A stretch of 64,000 nucleotides of DNA from Oligoflexia bacterium (GCA_015231955.1 JADGAN010000001.1:124001-188000); one strand, 5' to 3'. Counted from the first letter of the stretch, positions 38,941 through 48,040 are shown. Notes: generated by a model from the sequence alone, not told the origin. Translations and numbers: made by a program.

Positions 38941-39404
38941 TTTATTAACTCCAGCATCTTTTTGGTAATTTTTGTTCTATAGGTATCGTTTTTTCTAATC
39001 TCTTCTTTGGTTTGTAAGACTAGACTATCCAACAAATCTCGCTTCACTTCGGAAAGTTTAGTATGCTTTTCCGACTGCAGGTTTTCCTCGGCATCCTTCC
39101 CCATGCGTAGCAATTTTCGTTCAATCTCTGCCTTATACTCTTGCTCAAATATTTGTAGCTCTTTATCAGCATCTTTCCTAAGTTTTTGCTTATCCGCCTC
39201 TAAACCGGAGATCCTCTTTTCTGCATCCCCTAATTTTGCAGCAGCGGCCTTAAACTTCACATCAACCCTCTCTACCGCCTCTTGGATCGATTTACTCCGA
39301 TTTTCAAAAAAATCCCGAATCGGCTTTCTTGCCACATAAACCACAATACCCGCAAAAATTGCAAAGTTAATCGTTGGCGTGATCAAAGCACTAAAGTTGG
39401 CCAT
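38937..39404 (-). CDS. atpF: ATP synthase b subunit
   Basis: Peripheral stalk subunit of 155 residues: one N-terminal membrane helix (about 8-26), then a long charged helix beginning RKPIRDFFENRSKSIQEAV, the family's usual start of the stalk. It pairs with the b' subunit just upstream, as in lineages with a heterodimeric b/b' stalk. Confidence 0.94.
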   Translation of the reverse strand: MANFSALITPTINFAIFAGIVVYVARKPIRDFFENRSKSIQEAVERVDVKFKAAAAKLGDAEKRISGLEADKQKLRKDADKELQIFEQEYKAEIERKLLRMGKDAEENLQSEKHTKLSEVKRDLLDSLVLQTKEEIRKNDTYRTKITKKMLELIK

Positions 39405-39424
39405 ATATCATCCTCATCCTTACT

Positions 39425-39868
39425 TTACTTTGTCATTTTTTCCAAGAAAGAGTCCATTAAACCTTTGATCTCTCCCTTGTTTTGCTCTTTCATTGCTTGA
39501 ACTTTTTCTGAAAAAGTTGCCCGCTCTTTATCAATCTTTAATTTAATCTCTTCATCCGCTTTCTTAAGAATACTTTTTTGGCCAAAGGCAATCTCACGCC
39601 TTTTTTCATAAACCATCTTCTTAATTTCGCGATAAGTTTGATCAATACCTTCGTCGTATTGTTTTAAAAACTGCTCTGACTTAGCAAGCTTTTGATTAGC
39701 ATCGACCTCAAGTTTTACCGTTTTTTCCTCTCGCTGCCGAATCACTTTTAGTAACAAATCCAGTAGTAAGAACTTGCACGCTAAGAGCATGAAAAAAATA
39801 ATTGCTAACTGATAGTAGAATGATTGATCTACCCCAAGGCGCTGGAGAATATCTAAAACTTGTCCCAT
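39425..39868 (-). CDS. atpF': ATP synthase b' subunit
   Basis: A 147-residue b-like protein with an N-terminal membrane helix (about 18-40, FYYQLAIIFFMLLACKFLLL) and a long charged coil. It precedes atpF, giving the b'-b pair seen in cyanobacteria, alphaproteobacteria and many deltaproteobacteria. It is the first gene of the atp block; 89 bases separate it from the bactofilin gene, enough for an internal promoter. Confidence 0.92.
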   Translation of the reverse strand: MGQVLDILQRLGVDQSFYYQLAIIFFMLLACKFLLLDLLLKVIRQREEKTVKLEVDANQKLAKSEQFLKQYDEGIDQTYREIKKMVYEKRREIAFGQKSILKKADEEIKLKIDKERATFSEKVQAMKEQNKGEIKGLMDSFLEKMTK

Positions 39869-39957
39869 CTCTTAAGGCCCCCGCTTAATTTCACATCCCA
39901 TTTTTTCAGGATATCGCTAAAATAGCAACCAAAAGAACCCTATCTCTCTCTTTATTT

Positions 39958-40299
39958 TTAGCTAGATACCTCTCGCATCTTAGTGGTTCCATGAAAAATC
40001 ACTCCCTCTTCTACAATCAAACTTGGAGTGATAATCGTCCCTTCGAAGCTAGCAGGTCTACGGATCTCTACACGAGAAGTGGCCCTCACATTGCCCTTTA
40101 CAGTTCCCGATATAAAAACAATTCCTGCATTGATATCAGCATTAATGACCGCTCCCTCTGAAATAATAAGCGTATCATTGGAAAAAATTCTGCCACTTAA
40201 AGCTCCTGCAATTCGCACGATCCCTTTAAAGGAAAAATTGCCTTCAAATTTGCAACCTTCCTCAATCACAGCAGTAATTTTCTCTTTACTTCTAAACAT
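39958..40299 (-). CDS. bacM: Bactofilin
   Basis: Polymer-forming cytoskeletal protein of the bactofilin (DUF583) family. The 113 residues are a beta-helix of short repeats: FEGNFSFKGIVRIAGALSG, VINADINAGIVFISGTVKGNVRAT, RRPASFEGTIITPSLIVEEGVIFHG. In Myxococcus, bactofilins position the ParABS machinery, and here the gene directly follows parB by 21 bases, which supports a link with chromosome segregation. Confidence 0.94.
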   Translation of the reverse strand: MFRSKEKITAVIEEGCKFEGNFSFKGIVRIAGALSGRIFSNDTLIISEGAVINADINAGIVFISGTVKGNVRATSRVEIRRPASFEGTIITPSLIVEEGVIFHGTTKMREVSS

Positions 40300-40320
40300 A
40301 AAAATCCAAAATGCAAAATA

Positions 40321-41352
40321 TTATCTTCTTATGAGAAGATCATAAATTCTATTGAACTCATCCTTCCCATTATATTTAATCGTAATCGACCCAGGGGCAT
40401 TCACCCCTTTACTATTAATCATAACATGCAATCCAGTTTTTTTCTCAATATCTTGCCGTAGGAAATCTAGTTTCTCATCCACTTCCGGTGCTTTCCCTTT
40501 AGTCGGCTTCTCTCCGCCTCCTGCCTGCATCGCCTTTACAATACTCTCAAGCTCCCTAACTGAATACCCTTTACTGTAAATCTCATGGGCCAATTTCTCA
40601 ATTTTCTCACTATCCTTAAGCCCTGCCAAAATTTTTGCATGTCCAAAGCTAATAGAGTTTTGCTGTAGCAACTCTATTACTGCAGATGGGAGGTTGAGTA
40701 TTCGTAAAAAATTAGCAATAGAGGAGCGCTCCTTCCCCACCTTCTTTGCCACCTCTTCTTGTGTAAGATTAAAATCTTCCATCAGTTGGTAGTAGGCACA
40801 CGCTTCCTCAACACAGTTAAGATCGGAGCGCTGAACATTTTCAATAATCGCCATTGCCAGCTTATCTTTGTCAGTCACTCTCTTGATAATCACAGGCACT
40901 TTGCGTACGCCAATGAGTTTACAAGCACGCAGGCGTCTCTCGCCTGCAATCAATTCATACCCATCCTCTGTTCTTGTCACAATTAGTGGCTGAATCAATC
41001 CATTCTCACGAATGGAGTTCCCGAGCTCTTCTAACTCTCTTTCACTAAAATTTTTCCTTGGCTGATAACGATTAACTTTGAGGGTTGAGATATCAATTAA
41101 AATTGGCCCTCCCATCTCCTCAGCACTTCTTATATTTTGCCCACTACTGCTAGTGCTATTGCTATTGTTCATAAGCCCGGCCGCTGCCACTGCAAGCGCC
41201 CCATTTTTTGCAGCTAAAGAAGCTGCAGGCCCAGCGTTTGTCACATTTCCACTTCCTGCGACTTCTGTCCTATCATCGTCCAATGTTCTGCTAACAATAT
41301 CAGGCCCAATTAATGAAGCTAATCCCTTTCCTAGTGCGATCTTTTTTGTCAT
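40321..41352 (-). CDS. parB: Chromosome partitioning protein ParB
   Basis: Binds parS sites near the origin and spreads along DNA as a CTP-dependent clamp. The 343 residues begin LGKGLASLIG, then an Ala/Ser/Asn-rich linker (about 35-80), then the N-terminal domain with YQPRKNFSERELEELG and the CTP-site motif AGERRLRACKL, and the helix-turn-helix LTQEEVAKKVGKERSSIANFL. A C-terminal dimerisation domain follows. It lies 31 bases after parA. Confidence 0.97.
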   Translation of the reverse strand: MTKKIALGKGLASLIGPDIVSRTLDDDRTEVAGSGNVTNAGPAASLAAKNGALAVAAAGLMNNSNSTSSSGQNIRSAEEMGGPILIDISTLKVNRYQPRKNFSERELEELGNSIRENGLIQPLIVTRTEDGYELIAGERRLRACKLIGVRKVPVIIKRVTDKDKLAMAIIENVQRSDLNCVEEACAYYQLMEDFNLTQEEVAKKVGKERSSIANFLRILNLPSAVIELLQQNSISFGHAKILAGLKDSEKIEKLAHEIYSKGYSVRELESIVKAMQAGGGEKPTKGKAPEVDEKLDFLRQDIEKKTGLHVMINSKGVNAPGSITIKYNGKDEFNRIYDLLIRR

Positions 41353-41383
41353 ATCAGTAACCTCTTTTTTTTCATATTTTTTA

Positions 41384-42187
41384 TTATTGTTCGGCCATCT
41401 GATCTAACGATGCCCCAATGCTTTGACGACCAAAAATCACCTCGCGAGCAAGTGAAAAATAGGCCTCACTCCCTTTGGATTCAATATCATACAAAATCAC
41501 TGGACGCCCAAAGCTTGGGCACTCCGATAACTTCACATTTCTTGGAATAATTGTATTAAACACTTTTTCTCCAAAATGCTTTTTGATCTCTCCCGCAACT
41601 TGTTTATGTAAATTATTCCTCGCGTCAAACATTGTTAGTAGAATTCCCTGTAAATCCAAGCTGGGATTGAGTGACATTTTGATAAGCTTTACGGTATTGA
41701 GTAGTTGGGAAAGCCCCTCCATCGCAAAATACTCTGTCTGCATTGGAACAATATAGGTGAGGGCCGCATTCAAAGCATTTACCGTGAGTAGTCCCAGTGA
41801 TGGAGGACAATCGATGAGAATATATTCGTACTCTTCCTTAATACTATCGATGGCCATCTTTAACTTTGCCTCTCGAGAAAAGGCGCTCACTAATTCAATC
41901 TCAGCACCCACCAGGTTCTTATCTGCCGGGCAAATCGAAAGAAAGGGTAACTCCGTCTCATAAATGGCCTTTTTTATCTCTTGTAGACCAATAATTGCAT
42001 GATAGATATTGCTATTGGCATGCTTCTCCTTATCGAGTCCTACACCCACACTCGCATTTCCCTGGGGATCTAAGTCGATAAGTAACGTTTTCCTCTCTGC
42101 AACGGCAAGGCAGGCGCTTAAATTAATCGAAGTGGTGGTCTTACCCACACCACCTTTTTGATTCGCAATAGCAATGATCTGGGCCAT
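41384..42187 (-). CDS. parA: Chromosome partitioning ATPase ParA
   Basis: Deviant Walker ATPase that moves ParB-parS complexes. I choose the ATG at 42187 (AAGGAA eight bases upstream); an in-frame ATG at 42229 would add 14 hydrophobic residues that do not belong to the family. About 267 residues: NQKGGVGKTT (9-18), LIDLDPQGNASVG, LIDCPPSLGLLT, and MFDARNNLHKQV. ParA and ParB follow rsmG, the standard origin-proximal order. Confidence 0.97.
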   Translation of the reverse strand: MAQIIAIANQKGGVGKTTTSINLSACLAVAERKTLLIDLDPQGNASVGVGLDKEKHANSNIYHAIIGLQEIKKAIYETELPFLSICPADKNLVGAEIELVSAFSREAKLKMAIDSIKEEYEYILIDCPPSLGLLTVNALNAALTYIVPMQTEYFAMEGLSQLLNTVKLIKMSLNPSLDLQGILLTMFDARNNLHKQVAGEIKKHFGEKVFNTIIPRNVKLSECPSFGRPVILYDIESKGSEAYFSLAREVIFGRQSIGASLDQMAEQ

Positions 42188-42292
42188 AGAAAAATTCCTT
42201 TGAAAGAGGAAGAAGAGTAAAATAATCAACTTTTATTCAACCAAAGCAAACCTTAGCTAAACAATAAATTATTTTATAACTATCTTAAATTT

Positions 42293-42988
42293 TTAAAAAA
42301 AGTGGGAGAGGTTGACAAGCGTTTTATTGAGAAAAGGTTTCGATTTTATTTTTTTCGGGCGATAACCCACTAAGAATCTTTTTTCTGCATAGGAAGGAAT
42401 GGAGTATTCACACTCTTCAATCAGCTCAAAGCGTTTAGCAATCTTATTCGCATCTCTTCCCTCAAGCTCTTTAAAGTTTTGTCCTTTATAAAAATAGATC
42501 TCTACTTTAAGATTTTCATCTTTTAATTGCACGAAATCTAAGATATCGAGACACTTTCCAACTGCTTTTACTGTAATCGTGCAATCACAATCGATGACAA
42601 TATCTTCTAAACGCTTATGCGCACTCTTCACATGATCGAGTTTGAGTTCTCGGGCCATAAGCTCAACCGCTTCAACTTTTTTCCTTTTCGAATCGATGCC
42701 TAAAAAATGCGCTTCCCTCACCTCTGAAGCAAGCGGTAGCAGAGGGAATCCACCACCAGTTCCCACATCAACAAGCTTTAAGCTCCTCTCTATGGAAGTG
42801 CGAAAAGCATGGCCCACATATAATGGAGCAATTGAATCCAATATTTGCTTTGCAAAAAACTCCTCGATGGAGTCGTGCCCCACAAGATTAATCCCCGAAA
42901 GTGTTCCATGTAGAACGCCCCAGCATTTTTCGCATAACACCCTCTGTCTCTCGTAACATTCCCCTGTAATTTTTGAGATCCACTCCAT
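42293..42988 (-). CDS. rsmG: 16S rRNA (guanine-527 N7)-methyltransferase
   Basis: RsmG (GidB) methylates G527 of 16S rRNA. The 231 residues include the substrate-side phrase INLVGHDSIEEFFAKQILDS, the SAM-binding motif LVDVGTGGGFPLLPLA, and LGIDSKRKKVEAVE. The C-terminus carries a basic tail. It lies between mnmG and parA, as in most bacteria, with a palindrome in the short gap to mnmG. Confidence 0.93.
   Translation of the reverse strand: MEWISKITGECYERQRVLCEKCWGVLHGTLSGINLVGHDSIEEFFAKQILDSIAPLYVGHAFRTSIERSLKLVDVGTGGGFPLLPLASEVREAHFLGIDSKRKKVEAVELMARELKLDHVKSAHKRLEDIVIDCDCTITVKAVGKCLDILDFVQLKDENLKVEIYFYKGQNFKELEGRDANKIAKRFELIEECEYSIPSYAEKRFLVGYRPKKIKSKPFLNKTLVNLSHFF
42902..42917. promoter_or_regulatory. 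Weak parS-like sequence inside rsmG
   Basis: TGTTCCATGTAGAACG matches the parS form TGTTCCACGTGGAACA at 13 of 16 positions. It is coding sequence, so the match may be chance; it is listed because a better match lies 2 kb away. Confidence 0.25.
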
Positions 42989-43017
42989 CTTTTACCTATT
43001 TTTTGTTCCAAAAAGAG

Positions 43018-43033
43018 TGGTCCTATAGGACCA
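43018..43033. repeat. GGTCCTATAGGACC palindrome, intergenic copy
   Basis: The perfect 16-bp palindrome TGGTCCTATAGGACCA lies between the mnmG stop and the rsmG start. In RNA it would form a six-pair stem with a TATA loop. Two more copies lie inside mnmE. Confidence 0.85.
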
Positions 43034-43041
43034 TCCCCTGT

Positions 43042-44925
43042 TTAATACAACTTTCCAGCGGCCACTGCCAGTGTTGCGGCCCTTATTCCCTCAATCAATC
43101 GCAACTGTCCAAAGGTTTCAGGTCGAATTTTTTCAATCCGCAGGCGACACTCAAAAGAGACATTGGTTGAATCCGACAACAATTTCCAATCAATCCGTGT
43201 ATTATCCATGTTCATCATCTTGCGATTTTGCTCCGACATCATCGCCACATACCCTTCATAGCGTTTTTCTATAGAAACGCACCTTAAAATATCAAAATCA
43301 AACTCCACCCCAAAGTGAAGACACTCGCTTTCCAATGTTGTAACCGGATCGAGGTGTGATTGCCTCAAAAGATCTGCAAGTCGCATCGATTCGCCAGGAA
43401 TTGCACCGTATCCCGCACTGAGAAATCGCTCGTTTGCATACTTAGCAGAGTAGACTTGGCGATCACAAAGTTGTGCAAGCAATTCACACTCACTCACAAA
43501 GCGCTTTGAATACTCATCTATAAAAGAGTTAATCCCCAGTTGTTTCCGATAAGGGTACATCCGCAAAACCACATTATCCTCTCGCAGATAGAGACGATTT
43601 TCTGAGCGCGCTGTAAAAAGCCGATAAGGCTCATCACGATGATTGCTAATAATATCGTCAATCATCACTGCAATATAGGAATCGAAGCGACTTAAGAGTA
43701 GTGGCGCACGCTCAAACACCGCAAGCGCCGCATTTGCCCCTGCAACAACTCCTTGCCCGGCCGCCTCCTCATACCCAGAAGTTCCGTTAATCTGTCCCGC
43801 AAAATAGAGTCCTGGAATATCTTTTGACTCTAATGTCTGCCGCAACCTTGTCGCATCAAAAACATCGTACTCCACCGCATACCCAGGAATAGCAATCTCT
43901 GCGCGCTCAAATCCCTTAATCGTACGTAAGAATTGCTCTTGAACCTCAACAGGTAAGCTTGTTGAAAGCCCGTTCGGGTAAAAAGTCTCTAAGGAAAGTC
44001 CCTCGGGCTCTACAAAAACGTGGTGGTTATCGCGATCGGGATAACGATTTCCCTTATCTTCAATGCTAGGACAGTAGCGAGGGCCAATGGCCACAATATC
44101 ACCATTAAAGATAGGAGAACGGCCCTTATTTTCACGAATGATCCGCATTGTTTCACTGTTCGTCCATGTCATATAACACGACACCTGCGGCAGTTGTCGT
44201 GTAAAAGGGTGAGAACTACTACTAAAATTTCTAGTGAGTGAGTCAGAGGGCTGCTCCTCCATCAAACTTGTATCCACCGAAGAGCTTACTAGCCTTGCAG
44301 GCGTCCCAGTCTTAAAACGAAACGTCTTTAAGCTTGCTTTAGAAAAAATTTCTCCAAGGGAGTTCCCCTTAGGAGAAAAAACCCTTCCGCCCACCTCTTT
44401 TCGCGGCCCAAAGTGCAATTTTCCATCCAAAAAGGTTCCTGCAGTCACGACCACGCGCTTGCTGTAGTAATTCTTTCCCGTAACCGTTGTGAGTGTAAAC
44501 CCAGCATCATCTTCGAACAGCTTCAACACCTCAACCACATTATCACGAATAATGGTTATATTCTCTTTTTGCGATAACACTCTTGCTGCATTCTCAGAGT
44601 ATTTTTTCTTATCAATCTGCACCCTGGTTGACTGCACCGCCACCCCTCGTGAGGAGTTTAAGGTACGATACTGAATCCCTGCCATATCAGCAAGCTTTCC
44701 CATCAGTCCTCCCAGAGCATCGATCTCCCTCACCACTTGCCCTTTTGCAACCCCACCAACAGCTGGATTGCAAGGAGCAGAGGCGATCTCCACCCCTGGC
44801 AAAGTAATTACCGCGCACTTCGCACCAATCTCTGCGGCCATATTGGCCGCCTCAATCCCTGCATGCCCGGCCCCAATAACCACCACATCAAATTTCAGAT
44901 CATATTTTATTTGATTTTTGTTCAT
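43042..44925 (-). CDS. mnmG: tRNA uridine-5-carboxymethylaminomethyl modification protein MnmG
   Basis: FAD-binding partner of MnmE; together they modify the wobble uridine of several tRNAs. From the ATG at 44925 the protein has 627 residues, a normal length. An ORF start at 44985 would cover the parS-like site, which argues against it. Seen are DVVVIGAGHAGIEAA (FAD motif), PCNPAVGGVAKG, GTFLDGKLHFG, FKTGTPARL, GPRYCPSIEDK, and FAGQINGTSGYEEAAGQG. The C-terminal RIEKIRPETFGQL and the final helices are present. Confidence 0.97.
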   Translation of the reverse strand: MNKNQIKYDLKFDVVVIGAGHAGIEAANMAAEIGAKCAVITLPGVEIASAPCNPAVGGVAKGQVVREIDALGGLMGKLADMAGIQYRTLNSSRGVAVQSTRVQIDKKKYSENAARVLSQKENITIIRDNVVEVLKLFEDDAGFTLTTVTGKNYYSKRVVVTAGTFLDGKLHFGPRKEVGGRVFSPKGNSLGEIFSKASLKTFRFKTGTPARLVSSSVDTSLMEEQPSDSLTRNFSSSSHPFTRQLPQVSCYMTWTNSETMRIIRENKGRSPIFNGDIVAIGPRYCPSIEDKGNRYPDRDNHHVFVEPEGLSLETFYPNGLSTSLPVEVQEQFLRTIKGFERAEIAIPGYAVEYDVFDATRLRQTLESKDIPGLYFAGQINGTSGYEEAAGQGVVAGANAALAVFERAPLLLSRFDSYIAVMIDDIISNHRDEPYRLFTARSENRLYLREDNVVLRMYPYRKQLGINSFIDEYSKRFVSECELLAQLCDRQVYSAKYANERFLSAGYGAIPGESMRLADLLRQSHLDPVTTLESECLHFGVEFDFDILRCVSIEKRYEGYVAMMSEQNRKMMNMDNTRIDWKLLSDSTNVSFECRLRIEKIRPETFGQLRLIEGIRAATLAVAAGKLY

Positions 44926-44963
44926 ACGCTTATTCTTGTATTGCTCAATGAATAAATACACCG

Positions 44964-44979
44964 TGTTCCACATGGAACG
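44964..44979. promoter_or_regulatory. Candidate parS centromere site
   Basis: TGTTCCACATGGAACG matches 14 of 16 positions of the parS form TGTTCCACGTGGAACA and keeps the GTTCCA/TGGAAC arms. It lies in the mnmE-mnmG gap about 2.8 kb from parA and 6 kb from oriC, where chromosomal parS sites are common. ParB binding is inferred. Confidence 0.65.
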
Positions 44980-45008
44980 CAGCACCTATTGCATACATAA
45001 AAACTCAA

Positions 45009-46484
45009 CTATTTGCCAATACAGAAATTATCAAAGATTGATTTCAACACATGGTCAGGAGAGACAACACCAATAAGCTCAGAAATATCTTGACCAATTA
45101 AATCAACAATAGTGGCTGCAACTGCAAAATCAATGAACTCATCGACAGATTCCACACCTATAACACACAACTTTTGAAGCTCCAAGGTGTGTTTATGAAT
45201 TTTCCGTATAAGCTGCCGATGCCGCTCCAAAATGATAGGACTCTCTTTGGTAATAAGAGCGTATTTTGCAAGCAACAATTTCAAAAACTCCTCACTAAAC
45301 TCTGGTCCTATAGGACCAACAGAGACAGCAGTACCACCCATCGCCGGTCCTATAGGACCACACAATAATAATTCGTGAAATTTTATTTTAGAAAGGTACT
45401 CTTTAAACGATTGCTCAGAGGTCTTTTTTGTAAAATTTTCCTTATCATTGTGGGTGAGCACCAAAAGATCAAAGGTAATTCCAGCAAAATCCTTTCCGCT
45501 ATCACCGCCATTAGCTATATCAAAAGGATTTAGCACCAACACTTTAAAAAAAGCATTTGCCACCACATCTAGGCTTCGCTTAATTCCCTCTTGCTCAATC
45601 TCACCCGTTAAATGAGTAGCTCGAATACCAGCGGTATCGATCAAGCGAAAATGTTGCCCTCCCTCTACAAATAAAGATTCACTCACATAATCCCTAGTTG
45701 TGCCAGCAACAGGGGAAACAATCGAGCGATTCATTCGAAGTAAGCGATTAAATAAGGTACTTTTTCCTGCATTGGTTGGACCGACAAATACTACATCAGG
45801 GGAGTGTAGATAGTTGATTGGCGCTAGTGCTCTTTGGTAAAGCGATTTCATCGCTAGTGTAAATGCTAAGAAATTATTTTTAAAAATTTCCAACCCTTTT
45901 TCTTCACCCACATCCTCAACAAAATCGATATTGATCTCTATCGACACGCGTAGCTCTTTAAACCTTTTCTCTAACTCTAAGTAAGATCGATTAACCTCTC
46001 CTTGAAGGATCCCTTGACCTTGCTCTAATACATAGCTTGAGGTCGCATTCAATAAAAGATCTAATCCTTCAACTTGTGAAAGCGTTAACTTGCGATTTTT
46101 TAAAGCACGATAAGTAAATTCACCCGCGACTGCTGGTCGGATTTTTCCCTCTGAACAAAAGAGCTGCAAAACTCTTTGAACGTTGATGCGATTTCCATGA
46201 ATAGAAAGTTCTAAAATATTCTCTCCATTGTAACTGTGGGGGGCCTTGAAAAAAGTACCAAGAGCGCTATCAACCTCTTCACCCTTAGAAGAGTATTTTC
46301 CAAGTTTATCCACAATCATCGTGTAAAAAACTTTCCTCGGAATAATTTTTTCCACTGGACAAGAGAGAAATGGAACAAGTTCACTTAAATCGGCAAACCC
46401 CGATATTCTGACAACGGCGATTGCTGCTGAACTAGCAAGAGAAGAGCTACATGCAATAATAGGATCATCGCTAAAGAGGGCCAT
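45009..46484 (-). CDS. mnmE: tRNA modification GTPase MnmE with altered G4/G5 motifs
   Basis: GTPase partner of MnmG. The 491 residues have the N-terminal folate-binding domain (ARTPG-like start SSLASSAAIAVVRISG), a helical domain, the G domain with G1 VGPTNAGKST, G2 GTTRD and G3 DTAGIRA, and the catalytic C-terminal FCIGK. The NKxD motif expected for guanine specificity reads THND, and the SAK (G5) region reads VSVGPIGPEF, where a repeated 14-bp palindrome encodes GPIGP. Another copy of the palindrome encodes GPIGP 13 residues earlier. The first base overlaps the yidC stop (TAATG), so the two are coupled. Confidence 0.93.
   Translation of the reverse strand: MALFSDDPIIACSSSLASSAAIAVVRISGFADLSELVPFLSCPVEKIIPRKVFYTMIVDKLGKYSSKGEEVDSALGTFFKAPHSYNGENILELSIHGNRINVQRVLQLFCSEGKIRPAVAGEFTYRALKNRKLTLSQVEGLDLLLNATSSYVLEQGQGILQGEVNRSYLELEKRFKELRVSIEINIDFVEDVGEEKGLEIFKNNFLAFTLAMKSLYQRALAPINYLHSPDVVFVGPTNAGKSTLFNRLLRMNRSIVSPVAGTTRDYVSESLFVEGGQHFRLIDTAGIRATHLTGEIEQEGIKRSLDVVANAFFKVLVLNPFDIANGGDSGKDFAGITFDLLVLTHNDKENFTKKTSEQSFKEYLSKIKFHELLLCGPIGPAMGGTAVSVGPIGPEFSEEFLKLLLAKYALITKESPIILERHRQLIRKIHKHTLELQKLCVIGVESVDEFIDFAVAATIVDLIGQDISELIGVVSPDHVLKSIFDNFCIGK
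45303..45318. repeat. GGTCCTATAGGACC palindrome, copy 1 in mnmE
   Basis: The perfect 16-bp palindrome TGGTCCTATAGGACCA, identical to the copy at 43018-43033. It is read in mnmE as GPIGP within the G5 region. Confidence 0.85.
45346..45359. repeat. GGTCCTATAGGACC palindrome, copy 2 in mnmE
   Basis: The 14-bp core GGTCCTATAGGACC in the same frame as copy 1, again encoding GPIGP, 28 bases away from it. Confidence 0.85.
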
Positions 46485-48040
46485 TATTTTGTTCTATACA
46501 CCACGAGCTGCTGAATAATCCCAAGTACAGTGGAAACAAAAATATAAAGTGCCAATCCCGAGGGAAGATCCTTCATAATAAAACCAAACACCAATGGCAT
46601 AAACATCATCACCTTCTGTTGAGTTGCATCTAGCCCAGTTGCTGGTGTCATCTTTTGTTGAATATACATCGCTATCGTCATCAACACAGGTAAAATGTAA
46701 TAAGGATCTTTAGCACTCAAATCTTTCACCCACCAAAAGAAGGGTGCCTCAATAAGCTCCACAGCATTAAAAAGCACTTGATAAAAAGCGATGAAGATTG
46801 GAAGTTGTATAAGCAGAGGAAAACACCCACCAAAAGGATTTACCTTCTCTCGTTTAAAAAGTTCCATTGTCTCTTTCTGCATTCTTTGCGGGTCATCTTT
46901 AAATTTTTCTTTAACCTTCTCAATCTCTGGTCGAATATCTTGCATGCGCTTCATACTCTTGTAAGATTTGTTTTGAAGAGGAAAAGTAACAATCCTTAAT
47001 AGGAGTGTTAAAAATATAATCGCAATTCCATAGTTAGGAATAAATTTATAAAAGAACTGTAAGCACCTTAAAATAGGAACGGCCAATATGCCAAAGATCC
47101 CAAAATCCACCGCTAGTTTTAAATTATCTCCCATTGTTGCCAGATCATCATAATTTTTCTTAGCGTAAACAATGGTGCCTTCTATATCTGTATACGGCGA
47201 GTTGGTATAAATATCTAGCAGTCCATTCTTATCTGTAGCGTAGGTGACCGATTTCGGTTCACTAAAAACAACTGTGAACATATGAAAATCAAAATCAACA
47301 CCAAACCACTTAATTTGTTTTTCGCCTTTATCATCATCGCCAACATTGATTCTCTCTACACTTTGGTCGAGCAAAATAAATTGTCTTGCTCCTCGGCCTG
47401 CAATCTCACCACTTCTTGAACGAATTAAAAAGCGAAATTTCTTAGTGTTATTCGACTTAATCGCAAATTTTAGCCGACCATCATCAGTGATTTCTGCATT
47501 AAAAGCAATCCCCTGTTCGTTCACCGCAGATATAATTTTTCCACTATCAGCACCACTCTCTTTTAATAAATTAATGGGCACATATTTATCACCCTCTAAC
47601 ACTTGGATTGAAAAAGGCAATTCTCCTTCAGAAAGATTGGCCCCTCCTTCAAATCCAAATAACTTATCAAAGCTTACCTTCAAACCACTATTCTCCATCT
47701 TTTTCACACCAACAGGAGAAGTGATAGAATATTTTATAGAGTTATCCACACTTACATTTTTAGCATCTTTACCTGAAATTACTCTTGCAACATCAAAAGT
47801 TGTTCCCGCAACAACAGCAGCACCAGGTTTCCCACCTGCTTTTTCATTCACCAAACTACTCTCTCCACTTGTCGCCGCACTCTTATCAACAACCTTCACC
47901 TCGGAAGAGGTAGATACTGTGACATCTGGTGCTGGCATTGGTGCCATCTTCGGGGCAAAGAAATATTGATAACCAATCAACACAATTCCTGAAATCACTA
48001 CTGCCAATATGGCCCGCGTTTGTTCGCTTCCGATTCCCAT
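46484..48040 (-). CDS. yidC: Membrane protein insertase YidC
   Basis: Inserts and folds inner-membrane proteins, including F0 subunits a and c encoded nearby. The 518 residues have an N-terminal anchor (AILAVVISGIVLIGYQYFF), a large periplasmic domain (about 60-320) and five C-terminal helices with the conserved PNYGIAIIFLTLLLR, the cytoplasmic KYKSMKRMQDIRPE-type segment, and [20 protein letters not shown]. It starts 3 bases after yidD. Confidence 0.97.
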   Translation of the reverse strand: MGIGSEQTRAILAVVISGIVLIGYQYFFAPKMAPMPAPDVTVSTSSEVKVVDKSAATSGESSLVNEKAGGKPGAAVVAGTTFDVARVISGKDAKNVSVDNSIKYSITSPVGVKKMENSGLKVSFDKLFGFEGGANLSEGELPFSIQVLEGDKYVPINLLKESGADSGKIISAVNEQGIAFNAEITDDGRLKFAIKSNNTKKFRFLIRSRSGEIAGRGARQFILLDQSVERINVGDDDKGEKQIKWFGVDFDFHMFTVVFSEPKSVTYATDKNGLLDIYTNSPYTDIEGTIVYAKKNYDDLATMGDNLKLAVDFGIFGILAVPILRCLQFFYKFIPNYGIAIIFLTLLLRIVTFPLQNKSYKSMKRMQDIRPEIEKVKEKFKDDPQRMQKETMELFKREKVNPFGGCFPLLIQLPIFIAFYQVLFNAVELIEAPFFWWVKDLSAKDPYYILPVLMTIAMYIQQKMTPATGLDATQQKVMMFMPLVFGFIMKDLPSGLALYIFVSTVLGIIQQLVVYRTK

